NCBI GenBank assembly: GCA_016297495.1
Contig: JAEDGN010000022.1
Span: 1 to 35,376 of the forward strand
DNA length: 35,376 bases
DNA from: Coprococcus sp.
GTDB lineage: Bacteria; Bacillota; Clostridia; Lachnospirales; Lachnospiraceae
Direction of reading: 5' to 3'
Shown here: positions 1 through 7,817 of the stretch, in pieces
Position numbering within the stretch: the first letter of the stretch is position 1
Layout: each line of letters begins with the position of its first letter
The notes under the pieces: model-generated
What the model was told of the DNA's origin: nothing
Seen by the model: only the letters and a program-made list of their open reading frames with translations
Database searches by the model: none
Position numbers and translations under genes: made by a program

Positions 1-1
1 T

Positions 2-218
2 TTTAATATAAGCGTCACCGTTCAGATAGAAGATTCCGATATCGCCATTTTCCAGATGACAGGGCGATATGCCAGCATGAATCGAATCACTATAGACCGG
101 GCAACAGAGAAAAAAGGCATATGCATTTGAGAAATACGAAATCCCGGAAGACGAGGATGAGATCTCCGATGATGATGAAATCGATCTCGATGACGAACCG
201 GAGGATACGGAGGAATAA
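2..218 (+). pseudogene. 3' end of an unidentified gene, apparently frameshifted, with an acidic C-terminal tail
   Basis: The window starts inside a gene. One frame reads without a stop from base 2 to a stop at 128-130. The frame one base over continues from about 111 and ends at the TAA at 216-218. The join falls on a run of six A at 110-115, so dropping one A would give one continuous product. The tail after the join is strongly acidic (EIPEDEDEISDDDEIDLDDE), which looks like real coding sequence. Either a +1 homopolymer frameshift, a sequencing error or a chance alignment of frames could explain it. I do not recognise the family. Confidence 0.4.
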
Positions 219-334
219 GTCATTTGGAGGGGCAGCGTCAGCTACCCGATACATATCAGGTGCGAAAAATCTTGGGCAAGGGTAATTATTTGAATAGTTT
301 TAGCCTTTCTCATATATGAGGCAATAAACCTGTG

Positions 335-343
335 TGCTATAAT
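335..343 (+). promoter_or_regulatory. Extended -10 promoter for the 436 gene
   Basis: TGcTATAAT at 335-343 is a perfect extended -10 element, about 90 nt before the GTG start at 436. No convincing -35 box sits 17 nt upstream, which extended -10 promoters can tolerate. The rest of 219-435 holds no ORF I can support. Confidence 0.45.
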
Positions 344-435
344 CCAAATAAAAGAGACAGGCGTATAGAAATGATATGTCCTGCAGCATGGGATGAGAGA
401 GAAGGGAGTTTAGAGCAATAAACGAGAATATTCTT

Positions 436-1941
436 GTGTCCAAGAAGCCGCTATTACCGGCTATTGCAAAAAAAACAAATTATGCGGAGTTATTGGCAGT
501 TATTCAATATGAGAAGGTAGATGCGGCGTTCTACTCCTTTACATATTCTTTTAATGAAGATTTCCAGTTCCGCATGGACGAAACGGAACAGACTGCTGAT
601 CACACTGATTTTGTCGAAGCAGAATTTTCTGACGATGTTCCGGGGTCAGATAAGGTTTATTATGCTGCAGCTGCAGCCAGTGGTATTCTTACTGGTGTGC
701 TGAGCATGGTGCACATGAGTGAAGAGCAGCTGAAAGCGGTAGAGGAATTCAAAGAAAAAGACTGGAAACCACTGATTATTAACGCGGCCAATTTTGCAGG
801 ATATAAGAAGAGCGATTATAAGGGTGCATCCAAGTACCTTGTCACAAGGGCTGTTCGAACAATTGAGAAAGCCGGTAAAACAAAGGAATACTTGTCCGTA
901 TTGGCAGAGCACCCCTCTGTTGCCGGTTTGATTTTTTCTATTTTGACACAGTATAATGGCAAGACAATTGTGTTGAATGAGAATGGGGATATTATTAAGC
1001 AAAAATTGCCGGATTATTATGTAATTGGCAACACAAATGCCGAGAAGATAGTTTGTGCCGTATTCTATTGGCTTTTTAATTTAGCAGCAGATGAGGCTCT
1101 TAGCAAACGTCATGTTATCGATGACTTGGGAATTTCGAAGGATCTTATTAGGAAGATTAAAGAATTCGCCAATTTCCCGTTCATGAAAAAGATTCCTTCA
1201 GATTATGCTGAAGCAGAAAAAGTATTTTCTGAATGGATGGGGAAGACAATCAGTGGAGCTGAATTTTATTCCAAGCCGGACAATGATAGTAAGGAACCTT
1301 TTTTGTTCGCCATGATGGGAGCTGCACTCAATCTTGCGGAGGACGCGTTCCCGGTTTTGACTAACGAGTGCATGGTTCAAAGCCTCTATATTTTATTACG
1401 AATCTGCAGTGTCGTAAAAGAAAGGAAGATTGATTCTTTTGATGAACTGGCGTTGATTCCAGCAATTGATCTTCTGCCTTCAAACGGAAAGCTGTACTCC
1501 AGAATGTGTTTGATTGCCAGTGCTTCATTTGCAAGTGCCAATATTGCAGGGGCAGCATTAAAAGCAGTCAAAAACAAAAAGGCAAATGGGAGGAAACTCA
1601 CAGATACATTCCTAGCAGAACTGAACGTGGCAGGCATTGGCAGATTCTTGTTTGTCTGTGCTTCAGACAGTAAATACTGGGGTGAAGATATCCGAATTAT
1701 ATTACAGAAATTCAGAAGAGAAAATGGGCAATACTGTAATAAAGTAAATATAAAGAAATCAAAATTAGAAATTTCAAATCACTCTATAATGTGTCTGTCT
1801 GCCCTGGGAATATTAATGTTTTTATTGGCGCCAATGGATCAGAACAATTACTATCCATACTTTGGATTAACGGACTTTTGGGAGGTGTTACTGAGTTATT
1901 ATGAAAAAGAGGATAGGAATTTCTTGAAAAATATGATATAG
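436..1941 (+). CDS. Uncharacterised conserved protein, 501 aa
   Basis: Function unknown. I recall a family of bacterial proteins of roughly 500-600 aa with the same central pattern: an Ala/Gly-rich hydrophobic helix (here residues 75-93), a GYK-x3-DYKGA segment (122-131), the signature HPSVAGLIFSILTQYNGK at 159-176, then a segment beginning YVIGN with a hydrophobic helix and FPFMKK. No enzyme motif or signal peptide is visible. A second hydrophobic stretch lies near residues 450-470. The start is uncertain: GTG at 436 has only a weak ribosome site, and the next in-frame stop upstream is at 394-396, so no ATG alternative exists. The gene is AT-rich compared with the 14-27 kb cluster and sits 53 nt before an AlbA_2 ATPase gene, which suggests an accessory or island origin. 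Family placement is from memory. Confidence 0.6.
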   Translation: MSKKPLLPAIAKKTNYAELLAVIQYEKVDAAFYSFTYSFNEDFQFRMDETEQTADHTDFVEAEFSDDVPGSDKVYYAAAAASGILTGVLSMVHMSEEQLKAVEEFKEKDWKPLIINAANFAGYKKSDYKGASKYLVTRAVRTIEKAGKTKEYLSVLAEHPSVAGLIFSILTQYNGKTIVLNENGDIIKQKLPDYYVIGNTNAEKIVCAVFYWLFNLAADEALSKRHVIDDLGISKDLIRKIKEFANFPFMKKIPSDYAEAEKVFSEWMGKTISGAEFYSKPDNDSKEPFLFAMMGAALNLAEDAFPVLTNECMVQSLYILLRICSVVKERKIDSFDELALIPAIDLLPSNGKLYSRMCLIASASFASANIAGAALKAVKNKKANGRKLTDTFLAELNVAGIGRFLFVCASDSKYWGEDIRIILQKFRRENGQYCNKVNIKKSKLEISNHSIMCLSALGILMFLLAPMDQNNYYPYFGLTDFWEVLLSYYEKEDRNFLKNMI

Positions 1942-1994
1942 AGAAGGTACAATATAGATAATAAAATCATATGTAATGGAAGTGAATATTTTCT

Positions 1995-3371
1995 ATGGAA
2001 ATAAAAGATTTAATCGGAGAAGCTACGGAATACGATAAAAAGTTACGACTTGAAGAGAAGCGACCAAAGAGTTGGTGTAAAAGCGTAAGTGCATTTGCAA
2101 ATACCTTTGGAGGTTCTTTGATTTTCGGTATATCCGATGAAAACGAGCTTATAGGGTTGGAAAATCCGAATGAGGATGCTGAAAAGATTAGTGAAATCAT
2201 TAAGACAAGGCTGGATCCGATTCCGGAATTTAGGTTGAGATTTCATAATGAAGACGGAAAGATATTGGTTATACTTGATATCTATAAAGGGGAAGAAACA
2301 CCGTATTATTATTCTGGAGATGGTGTTTTAGAAGCATATGTTCGTGTGGGAAATGAAAGCGTGAAGGCAACAGCAACAGAGTTAAAAAGGCTTGTATTGC
2401 GGGGAAGGAATACAACATATGATTCACAAAATTCTCCTTACAGGGTGGAAGATTTTGCATTTTCTAAACTTCGTGAAAGATATAAGAAGTGGACGGGAAA
2501 TAGTTTTGATGATAAAGATTTAATCTCTTTTGGACTTGTAAATGAAAAAGGATATCTGACCAATGCCGGAGCATTGATTGCAGATGAAAGTCCTATTCGC
2601 TGGTCAAGATTATTTTGTACAAGATGGAATGGGGTAAATAAAAGTGGCGGCACATTGGATGCATTAGATGATGCTGAATATGAGGGAAGTGTTATTTCGC
2701 TTATTGATAATGGAGAGGCTTTTATTAAGCGCAATGCAAAGATGCAGTGGAGGAAAACTGCAAATTCGAGAGAAGAGATGCCGGAATACGTAGAGCGCAG
2801 TTATCATGAGGCGCTCATTAATGCATTGGCACACCGTGACTATCTGGTAAATGGTAGTGAAGTTCATATAGATATTTATGATGATCGTATGGAAATCTAT
2901 TCGCCGGGAGGAATGCCGGATGGTTCAATCATTCAAGATCGTGATCCGCTTTCCGTACCATCCACACGAAGAAATCCTGTCCTTGCGGATGTATTTAACC
3001 GGCTTGGGTACATGGAACGAAAAGGCAGTGGATTTGGGAAGATTATAAGTGGTTATGAGTTCCAGATAAACTATAACGAAAGTAAAAAACCTTCTTTTCG
3101 GTCGGATAGATATCAGTTTACTGTTATAATGCCAAATTTGAATTATGGTGTCTCTCAAGATGTCCCTCAAGATGTCCCTCAAGATGTCCCTCAAGATGAT
3201 TTAAATATTCAGATTGTAAATCTGATTCGTAAGGATATTAAAATAAGTACAGCTAAGATGGCGAAGTCATTGGGAGTGAGTACTAAAACTGTTCAGCGCC
3301 ATATCAAAGAGATGGATAATGTTTATTACGTGGGACGTGGCTTTAGTGGACATTGGGAAATCAAAGAATAA
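1995..3371 (+). CDS. AlbA_2 (Schlafen-like) domain ATP-binding protein with C-terminal winged helix
   Basis: A 458-aa protein of the RecG-related group often annotated as 'ATP-binding protein' or 'putative DNA binding domain'. Residues about 8-125 form an AlbA_2 domain (FANTFGGSLIFGISDE is typical). Residues about 265-360 carry a GHKL-type ATP-binding region with the N-box EALINALAHRDY and a glycine loop RKGSGFGKI. A linker at about 387-402 repeats the four residues QDVP, and residues about 405-455 are a winged helix (KMAKSLGVSTKTVQRHIKEM). GGAAG lies about 10 nt before the ATG. Such proteins occur in mobile islands and near defence genes. Their biochemical role is not settled, although nucleic-acid binding is likely from the two DNA-binding modules. 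The low GC matches the preceding gene. Confidence 0.8.
   Translation: MEIKDLIGEATEYDKKLRLEEKRPKSWCKSVSAFANTFGGSLIFGISDENELIGLENPNEDAEKISEIIKTRLDPIPEFRLRFHNEDGKILVILDIYKGEETPYYYSGDGVLEAYVRVGNESVKATATELKRLVLRGRNTTYDSQNSPYRVEDFAFSKLRERYKKWTGNSFDDKDLISFGLVNEKGYLTNAGALIADESPIRWSRLFCTRWNGVNKSGGTLDALDDAEYEGSVISLIDNGEAFIKRNAKMQWRKTANSREEMPEYVERSYHEALINALAHRDYLVNGSEVHIDIYDDRMEIYSPGGMPDGSIIQDRDPLSVPSTRRNPVLADVFNRLGYMERKGSGFGKIISGYEFQINYNESKKPSFRSDRYQFTVIMPNLNYGVSQDVPQDVPQDVPQDDLNIQIVNLIRKDIKISTAKMAKSLGVSTKTVQRHIKEMDNVYYVGRGFSGHWEIKE
3156..3198 (+). repeat. 12-bp in-frame tandem repeat, three copies plus a partial one
   Basis: The unit CAAGATGTCCCT occurs three times head to tail at 3156-3191, followed by a partial copy to 3198. 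It encodes the QDVP repeat between the ATPase region and the winged helix. Because 12 is a multiple of 3, slippage would change linker length without breaking the frame. Confidence 0.9.
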
Positions 3372-3488
3372 AAACGTGGTCAAAACGCAGTAGACAGCCA
3401 GACATTTCTGCGGTATATTAATAAATCTGGTCAATTGAATATGGTTTATCATTCCCGCTTGCAAGGGGATGGTAGCCGGAATATGATA

Positions 3489-3506
3489 TCTGTTAGTAAT
3501 AACAGA
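3489..3506. repeat. Perfect 7-bp inverted repeat with GTAA loop
   Basis: TCTGTTA-GTAA-TAACAGA lies immediately downstream, on the minus strand, of the regulator remnant that ends at 3513. It could be the remains of that gene's terminator, but there is no clear T-tract. The rest of 3372-3512 holds nothing I can assign. Confidence 0.4.
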
Positions 3507-3512
3507 GCTCTC

Positions 3513-3710
3513 CTAAGCGCTGGCTGTTTTGTCTACCCACAGATTCAGAGAATCAATGGCCAGAGAGACTTCATCCAGTTTCTTACTGATGAAGGCAAAA
3601 TCTTTAATTTCATCATCTGTAATCCGGCCGTCTCTTGCAATCTGGATCAGACGGCTGGTGAGCGGATTGATTTCATTTAAGCTGGCGATTTTATATAATA
3701 AAGATATCGA
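3513..3710 (-). pseudogene. Truncated copy of an XRE-family regulator (C-terminal part only)
   Basis: Read on the minus strand, this region encodes IASLNEINPLTSRLIQIARD and continues through a match to SLNLWVDKTAS before a TAG at 3513-3515. It is nearly identical to the C-terminal half of the intact regulator at 12669-13184. Similarity stops abruptly at about 3689, upstream of which the sequence becomes unrelated and runs into the start of the next plus-strand gene. The whole N-terminal helix-turn-helix and the cysteine cluster are missing. This is a decayed duplicate rather than a working gene, and it fills most of the 365-nt gap between neighbouring genes. Confidence 0.8.
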
Positions 3711-3736
3711 CTGTGGATTGAAACAAAAGGAAGATA

Positions 3737-4045
3737 ATGATGAAGAGAATATGGATTATTTTGGCAGCCCTGTTTTTAATGATGTTTGGAATGACAGGGT
3801 GCCGCCCGGCAGAACAGAATGAGACAGGTACAAGAACAGCAGCAGAGGTCATTACAGCAGAACAGGCAAAGAAAATCATGGAGCAGAATGAGGTGCTGCA
3901 AGATAAAGATCAGCTGATTCTGGTGTACTGCAGGAGTGGTAGACGCAGTGCGATTGCAGCAAAATGCCTGACGGATATGGGCTATACCAATGTAAAAGAC
4001 TTTGGCGGTATGATTGACTGGCCATATGAAGTGGTCACAGAGTAG
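3737..4045 (+). CDS. Rhodanese-like lipoprotein with an internal deletion
   Basis: A 102-aa protein with a lipoprotein signal: basic start, hydrophobic stretch (5-19) and lipobox MTGC with Cys22 as the lipidation site. The mature part has a rhodanese active-site loop YCRSGRRS (Cys65) and the usual ending MGYTNVKDFGGMIDW. Between AEQAKKIM (residues 41-48) and the active site the family normally has a DVR-x-EEY-x-GHIPGA segment of about 30-40 residues. Here it is missing, and the frame is kept. The protein therefore holds the catalytic cysteine but lacks part of the fold. It may be a decaying gene or a reduced sulfur-carrier variant. AAGGAAG precedes the ATG; a second ATG at 3740 is possible. 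It sits next to a Crp/Fnr regulator and a rhodanese/thioredoxin operon, all consistent with sulfane-sulfur handling. Confidence 0.75.
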   Translation: MMKRIWIILAALFLMMFGMTGCRPAEQNETGTRTAAEVITAEQAKKIMEQNEVLQDKDQLILVYCRSGRRSAIAAKCLTDMGYTNVKDFGGMIDWPYEVVTE

Positions 4046-4082
4046 ATTGTTTTTATTGGAATGTTTTTATTTGGAGGAAGCA

Positions 4083-4745
4083 ATGATGGATTTTTCAGAT
4101 TATTTCCCGGTTTGGGATCAGCTTACACCGGCGCAGCAGATGCGTCTATCCGGAAGCCTGTCGGAACGTACTGCGAAAAAAGGTTCTATTATCCATAATG
4201 GCGGTATGGAATGTACGGGCTTATTATTGGTCAGATCGGGGCAGCTTCGGGCCTATATTTTATCAGAGGCAGGGAGGGAAATAACCCTGTACCGCTTGTT
4301 TGACAGGGATATCTGTCTCTTTTCCGCATCCTGCATGATACATTCCCTTCAGTTTGATATAACGATTGAAGCTGAGAAAGATACAGAATTCTGGCTTATT
4401 CCACCTGAAGTATATAAAAACATCATGGAAGAATCCGCTCCTGTGGCCAATTATACCAATGAGATTATGGCAAGCCGGTTTTCAGAAGTCATGTGGCTCA
4501 TGGAACAGATTTTGTGGAAAAGTCTGGACAAAAGAGTGGCTGCTTTTTTACTGGAAGAGACATCTATCGAGGGAACAAAACAGTTAAAAATCACCCATGA
4601 GACGATTGCGAACCATTTGGGGACGCACCGTGAAGTCATCACAAGGATGCTCCGTTATCTGCAAAGTGAAGGTATGGTGAAATTAAGCCGGGGAACGGTG
4701 GAAATTTTAGATGAGAAAAAATTGGAAGAACTGCAGGAATTGTAA
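4083..4745 (+). CDS. Crp/Fnr family transcriptional regulator
   Basis: A 220-aa regulator with an N-terminal cyclic-nucleotide-binding-type beta barrel (about 20-120) and a C-terminal winged helix (about 145-215, with IANHLGTHREVITRMLRYLQ as the recognition region). I chose ATG 4083 because GGAGG lies directly upstream; an in-frame ATG at 4014 overlaps the previous gene and has no ribosome site. Cysteines near residues 44, 78 and 84 lie in the effector domain, but I cannot tell whether they bind a cluster or sense thiols. The gene converges on the CoA-disulfide reductase operon, which together with the rhodanese lipoprotein is the most likely target. It is not CRP itself, since the Arg/Ser cAMP signature is not seen. 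Confidence 0.85.
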   Translation: MMDFSDYFPVWDQLTPAQQMRLSGSLSERTAKKGSIIHNGGMECTGLLLVRSGQLRAYILSEAGREITLYRLFDRDICLFSASCMIHSLQFDITIEAEKDTEFWLIPPEVYKNIMEESAPVANYTNEIMASRFSEVMWLMEQILWKSLDKRVAAFLLEETSIEGTKQLKITHETIANHLGTHREVITRMLRYLQSEGMVKLSRGTVEILDEKKLEELQEL

Positions 4746-4750
4746 AAAAT

Positions 4751-4799
4751 ACCTCTCCGTATTGCATGAGAATTGCATGGAAACGGAGAGGTTTCTTTT
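4751..4799. terminator. Bidirectional intrinsic terminator
   Basis: A 10-bp perfect stem (ACCTCTCCGT at 4751-4760 with ACGGAGAGGT at 4783-4792) is followed by a T-rich tract on the plus strand and preceded by an A-run that serves the minus strand. It lies between the converging Crp/Fnr and CoA-disulfide-reductase genes. Confidence 0.85.
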
Positions 4800-4802
4800 A
4801 TT

Positions 4803-6494
4803 CTACTGATCCATTCCACAGGCTGCTGCTGTTTCAATCAGGCATCGATCATTCATTACCGCTTCATAAAAACGGAAACCACCGGAAAAATTATAGGTAT
4901 CAAAGCCATTGCCTGCCAGGATTCTTGAAGCTATGTAGCTGCGCAGACCGCTCTGGCAGATGACATAAACAGGTTTTCCCTGTTCAATTTCATCAAGTCG
5001 TTCTCTGAGCTCATCCACCGGAATGTTTTTAAAATCGTCAAGATGTCCGCGACGATATTCCGCTGCAGTTCTGGTATCTAATAACGTTACACTGCCGTCG
5101 TGAGGAAGCTTTGGGATGTCTTCTAAAAACCACTGTTTCAATAGGCTATTTGCAATATTATCAATCATGAAGCCTGCCATATTGACAGGGTCTTTGGCAG
5201 ATGAATAAGGCGGAGCATAGGCGAGATCAAGATCTTTCAGCTGCGTTGCCTTCATGCCTGCCTGAATCGCGGCAGCCAGGATATCGATTCGTTTGTCAAC
5301 ACCTTCATATCCCACAATCTGAGCGCCCAGCAAACGATAAGTACCTTTTTCGAATACCACTTTCATGGTCATTACCTTGCCGCCAGGGTAATAACCGGCA
5401 TGACTCATTGGTGAAAGAATCACCTTGTCCGTATCGATTCCGGCTTTTTTGGCATTCGTTTCATTGAGGCCGGTTGTTGCTGCTGTCAGATCAAATACCT
5501 TGATGACAGAGCTTCCTAATGATCCCTGATATCTGCTGTCTCCGCCGCATATATTGTCTGCGGCGATACGTCCCTGTTTATTGGCAGGACCCGCCAGAGA
5601 AATCAAAGCGTCCTGACCGGATACATAGTGTTTTACCTGTACGGCATCACCTACAGCATAGATATCCGGAATCGATGTTTCCATCCGATTGTTGACGATG
5701 ATGCTGCCTTTGATTCCAAGCTCCACCCCTGCTTCTCTGGCAAGTGTTGTATCCGGTGTCACACCGATGGCAAGAACAACCATATCGGCATGAAGAGGCG
5801 CTTCATCCTTTAAGAGTACATCTACACCGCCTTCTTTTTCTTCGAATCCCTCGACGGTATGACCCAGTGCCAGTGTCACGCCGTGTTTCCGCATTTCATT
5901 ATGTATAAAAGAGGCCATATCTGCATCAAAAGGATTCATTAACTGTTTCGGGCGCTGCACAATGGTTACGTCCATTCCCAGTTCCCGAAGATTTTCTGCC
6001 AGTTCCAGCCCGATGAAACCGCCGCCCGCCAGTATGGCTGATTTCGGTTGATTTTTATTGATGTATTCCTTAATTCGGAATGTGTCTTCTACAGTACGAA
6101 GTGTAAATAACTGACTGATTCCAATTCCCGGAAGTCTTGGCTGGGTTGGTTTTGCTCCGGGAGAAAGGATCAGCTTGTCATAGTTTTCTTCAAATATCTC
6201 CCCGGATTCCAGATTTTTTACAGAGACTGTTTTTCGGTCAGGGTTGATGGCGGTTACCTCATGGTGTACCCTCATATTTACCCGAAAACGGGTAAAGAAG
6301 CTTTCCGGACTTTGTAAAGTTAAGTCTTCTGCATCTGTAATCACATCGCCGATATAATAGGGAAGACCGCAGTTGGCATAAGAAATATAGCCTGATCGTT
6401 CAAATACGGTGATCTCTGCCTGTTCATCTAATCTTCGGATCCTTGCTGCGGCAGTTGCTCCGCCGGCTACGCCGCCTACAATTACTACCTTCAT
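4803..6494 (-). CDS. CoA-disulfide reductase / NAD(P)H oxidoreductase with C-terminal rhodanese domain
   Basis: A 563-aa flavoprotein of the pyridine nucleotide-disulfide oxidoreductase class. It starts with the FAD-binding GGVAGGATAAARIRRLDE (8-25). The redox-active Cys42 lies in SYANCGLPYYIGD, as in CoA-disulfide reductases. The NAD(P)H-binding loop is AGGGFIGLELAENL (156-169), the second FAD motif is IYAVGDAV (278-285), and a dimerisation domain runs to about 450. Residues about 465-550 are a rhodanese domain with Cys513 in CQSGLRS. Fused forms of this type reduce CoA disulfide, persulfide or polysulfide. The start at 6494 fits the MKVVIVGG core and has AAAGGTGG upstream, and it lies 1 nt after the stop of the upstream rhodanese gene, so the two are cotranscribed. 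The physiological substrate cannot be decided from sequence. Confidence 0.9.
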   Translation of the reverse strand: MKVVIVGGVAGGATAAARIRRLDEQAEITVFERSGYISYANCGLPYYIGDVITDAEDLTLQSPESFFTRFRVNMRVHHEVTAINPDRKTVSVKNLESGEIFEENYDKLILSPGAKPTQPRLPGIGISQLFTLRTVEDTFRIKEYINKNQPKSAILAGGGFIGLELAENLRELGMDVTIVQRPKQLMNPFDADMASFIHNEMRKHGVTLALGHTVEGFEEKEGGVDVLLKDEAPLHADMVVLAIGVTPDTTLAREAGVELGIKGSIIVNNRMETSIPDIYAVGDAVQVKHYVSGQDALISLAGPANKQGRIAADNICGGDSRYQGSLGSSVIKVFDLTAATTGLNETNAKKAGIDTDKVILSPMSHAGYYPGGKVMTMKVVFEKGTYRLLGAQIVGYEGVDKRIDILAAAIQAGMKATQLKDLDLAYAPPYSSAKDPVNMAGFMIDNIANSLLKQWFLEDIPKLPHDGSVTLLDTRTAAEYRRGHLDDFKNIPVDELRERLDEIEQGKPVYVICQSGLRSYIASRILAGNGFDTYNFSGGFRFYEAVMNDRCLIETAAACGMDQ

Positions 6495-6495
6495 C

Positions 6496-6816
6496 TCATC
6501 GTTCCACCTTTCCATTATAGGAAGCAATGCCGCCTATATTTTTTACTTTTGTATACCCCATATGCTGTAATGCATTGACTGCCTGCCGGCTCCTGGAACC
6601 GCTGTAGCAATACACAAAGAGAGGCGTATCTTTATTGTCTGTTACCTGTGTTATCCTGTTAATGGTTTGCAAAGGGACGTTTCTACTGTTGGGTATATGA
6701 CCCTCCCTGTATTCCTCAGGTGTGCGTACATCCAACAGGATGGCTCCTTTTAAACTGCTGTATTCCTTTATCTCCTGATTTATATCAGTTTTTTTCATAA
6801 AATCCCAAAGTCCCAT
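6496..6816 (-). CDS. Single-domain rhodanese-like sulfurtransferase
   Basis: A 106-aa cytoplasmic rhodanese domain with the complete core: LLDVRTPEEYREGHIPNSRN (residues 28-47) and active-site loop YCYSGSRS with Cys70. It moves sulfane sulfur between thiols through a cysteine persulfide. It is the middle gene of a three-gene minus-strand operon, 9 nt downstream of thioredoxin and 1 nt upstream of the CoA-disulfide reductase. That arrangement suggests that sulfur taken up here is released or reduced by its neighbours. It contrasts with the lipoprotein at 3737, which lacks the DVR/GHIPGA segment present here. Confidence 0.9.
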   Translation of the reverse strand: MGLWDFMKKTDINQEIKEYSSLKGAILLDVRTPEEYREGHIPNSRNVPLQTINRITQVTDNKDTPLFVYCYSGSRSRQAVNALQHMGYTKVKNIGGIASYNGKVER

Positions 6817-6825
6817 GACTGCCTC

Positions 6826-7131
6826 CTATAACATGCCTAAAATCTGACTTTTAGGTCTTGCGCCAACTGAACGGTTTACAAGTTTTCCCCGCTTGATGAC
6901 GGCCAGAGTAGGAATACTCATGATGTTAAATTGTCTTGCCAGCTCCGGCTGCTCATCCACATTGATTTTTCCGACTTTAATATCCGGACGTTCATTTGCG
7001 ATTTCTTCCACAATAGGAGAGACCATACGGCATGGCCCGCACCATGGTGCCCAGAAATCCAATAAAACCGTCTGATCTGACTGCATAACCTCTGACTGAA
7101 AATTGTTTATATTAATATTGATAACTGACAT
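6826..7131 (-). CDS. trxA: Thioredoxin
   Basis: A 101-aa classical thioredoxin with active site WCGPC (Cys31, Cys34) and the cis-Pro loop SIPTL. It reduces protein disulfides and, in this operon, probably the persulfide or disulfide forms of the rhodaneses and CoA-disulfide reductase. A strong AAGGAGG lies just before the ATG at 7131, and it is the first gene of the operon. The C-terminus ends ...KSQILGML, a few residues short of many thioredoxins, which is not clearly damaging. Confidence 0.93.
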   Translation of the reverse strand: MSVINININNFQSEVMQSDQTVLLDFWAPWCGPCRMVSPIVEEIANERPDIKVGKINVDEQPELARQFNIMSIPTLAVIKRGKLVNRSVGARPKSQILGML

Positions 7132-7170
7132 ATGTTTTTTCCTCCTTGTGATCGTTTGTTTGATGATTCT

Positions 7171-7176
7171 ATTATA
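7171..7176 (-). promoter_or_regulatory. Probable -10 box for the trx-rhodanese-CoADR operon
   Basis: TATAAT on the minus strand, about 40 nt upstream of the thioredoxin start. The -35 region is a poor match. It lies in the divergent interval shared with the 7350 gene. Confidence 0.4.
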
Positions 7177-7284
7177 CCCTATAATTTTCTTTTTTCTGTG
7201 ATGTTATCACTATTTGGAAAGTTTTCAATAAATCAAGTGACTGTGCTTCTCGTGCTTGCATAACTATGCAGGAATAGAGATTTC

Positions 7285-7293
7285 TGATATAAT
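7285..7293 (+). promoter_or_regulatory. Extended -10 promoter for the 7350 gene
   Basis: TGaTATAAT at 7285-7293 is an extended -10 element 57 nt before the chosen ATG. A TTGCAT upstream is too distant to be the -35 box. Confidence 0.45.
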
Positions 7294-7349
7294 ATTTTTA
7301 GTGGCAGACGGACGTTCAATATTACGGAATGAATGGAAGGAAAGAAGAG

Positions 7350-7796
7350 ATGAGGATATTGGTGGATGCAGACGCCTGTCCTGTGGTGTCAATTGTGGAA
7401 AAAACAGCAAAAAAGTATGAGCTTCCGGTTATCCTCTTATGCGATACAAATCATGTTCTGTATTCGGAATACAGCGAAGTTATCACCGTAGGAGCAGGGG
7501 CTGATGCGGTAGATTTCAAACTGGTCAGTTTGTGCCAGAGGGGAGATGTGGTTGTGACTCAGGATTATGGGGTTGCGGCTATGGTTCTCGGGAAAGGTGC
7601 ATACGCAATTCATCAGTCGGGAAAGTGGTATACGAATGATAATATCGATCAGATGCTGATGGAGCGTCATCTGGCCAAGAAAGCCCGGCGAAGCAGTAGG
7701 AAAAATCATCTGAAAGGTCCGGCCAAAAGGAACGGCGAAGATGATCAGAGATTTGAGGAATCATTTGAGCAAATAATACGGAAGGCATTGAACTGA
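7350..7796 (+). CDS. UPF0178 (YaiI/YqxD family) protein
   Basis: A 148-aa protein of the UPF0178 family, recognised from its start MRILVDADACPVV and the later motif VVTQDYGVAAMVLGKGAYAIHQSG. The family has a NYN/PIN-like nuclease fold with conserved Asp residues (DADACP, QDYG), but its substrate is not established. I chose ATG 7350, which has GGAAGG at a good distance, rather than ATG 7329, which has none. The basic C-terminal tail (about residues 105-130) may bind nucleic acid. Confidence 0.85.
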   Translation: MRILVDADACPVVSIVEKTAKKYELPVILLCDTNHVLYSEYSEVITVGAGADAVDFKLVSLCQRGDVVVTQDYGVAAMVLGKGAYAIHQSGKWYTNDNIDQMLMERHLAKKARRSSRKNHLKGPAKRNGEDDQRFEESFEQIIRKALN

Positions 7797-7817
7797 CAGC
7801 AACGAAGAGGGGAAGGT

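Noticed and set aside
3156..3198. CRISPR-like tandem repeats
   Set aside because: The repeats are directly adjacent 12-bp units without spacers and lie in a coding frame.
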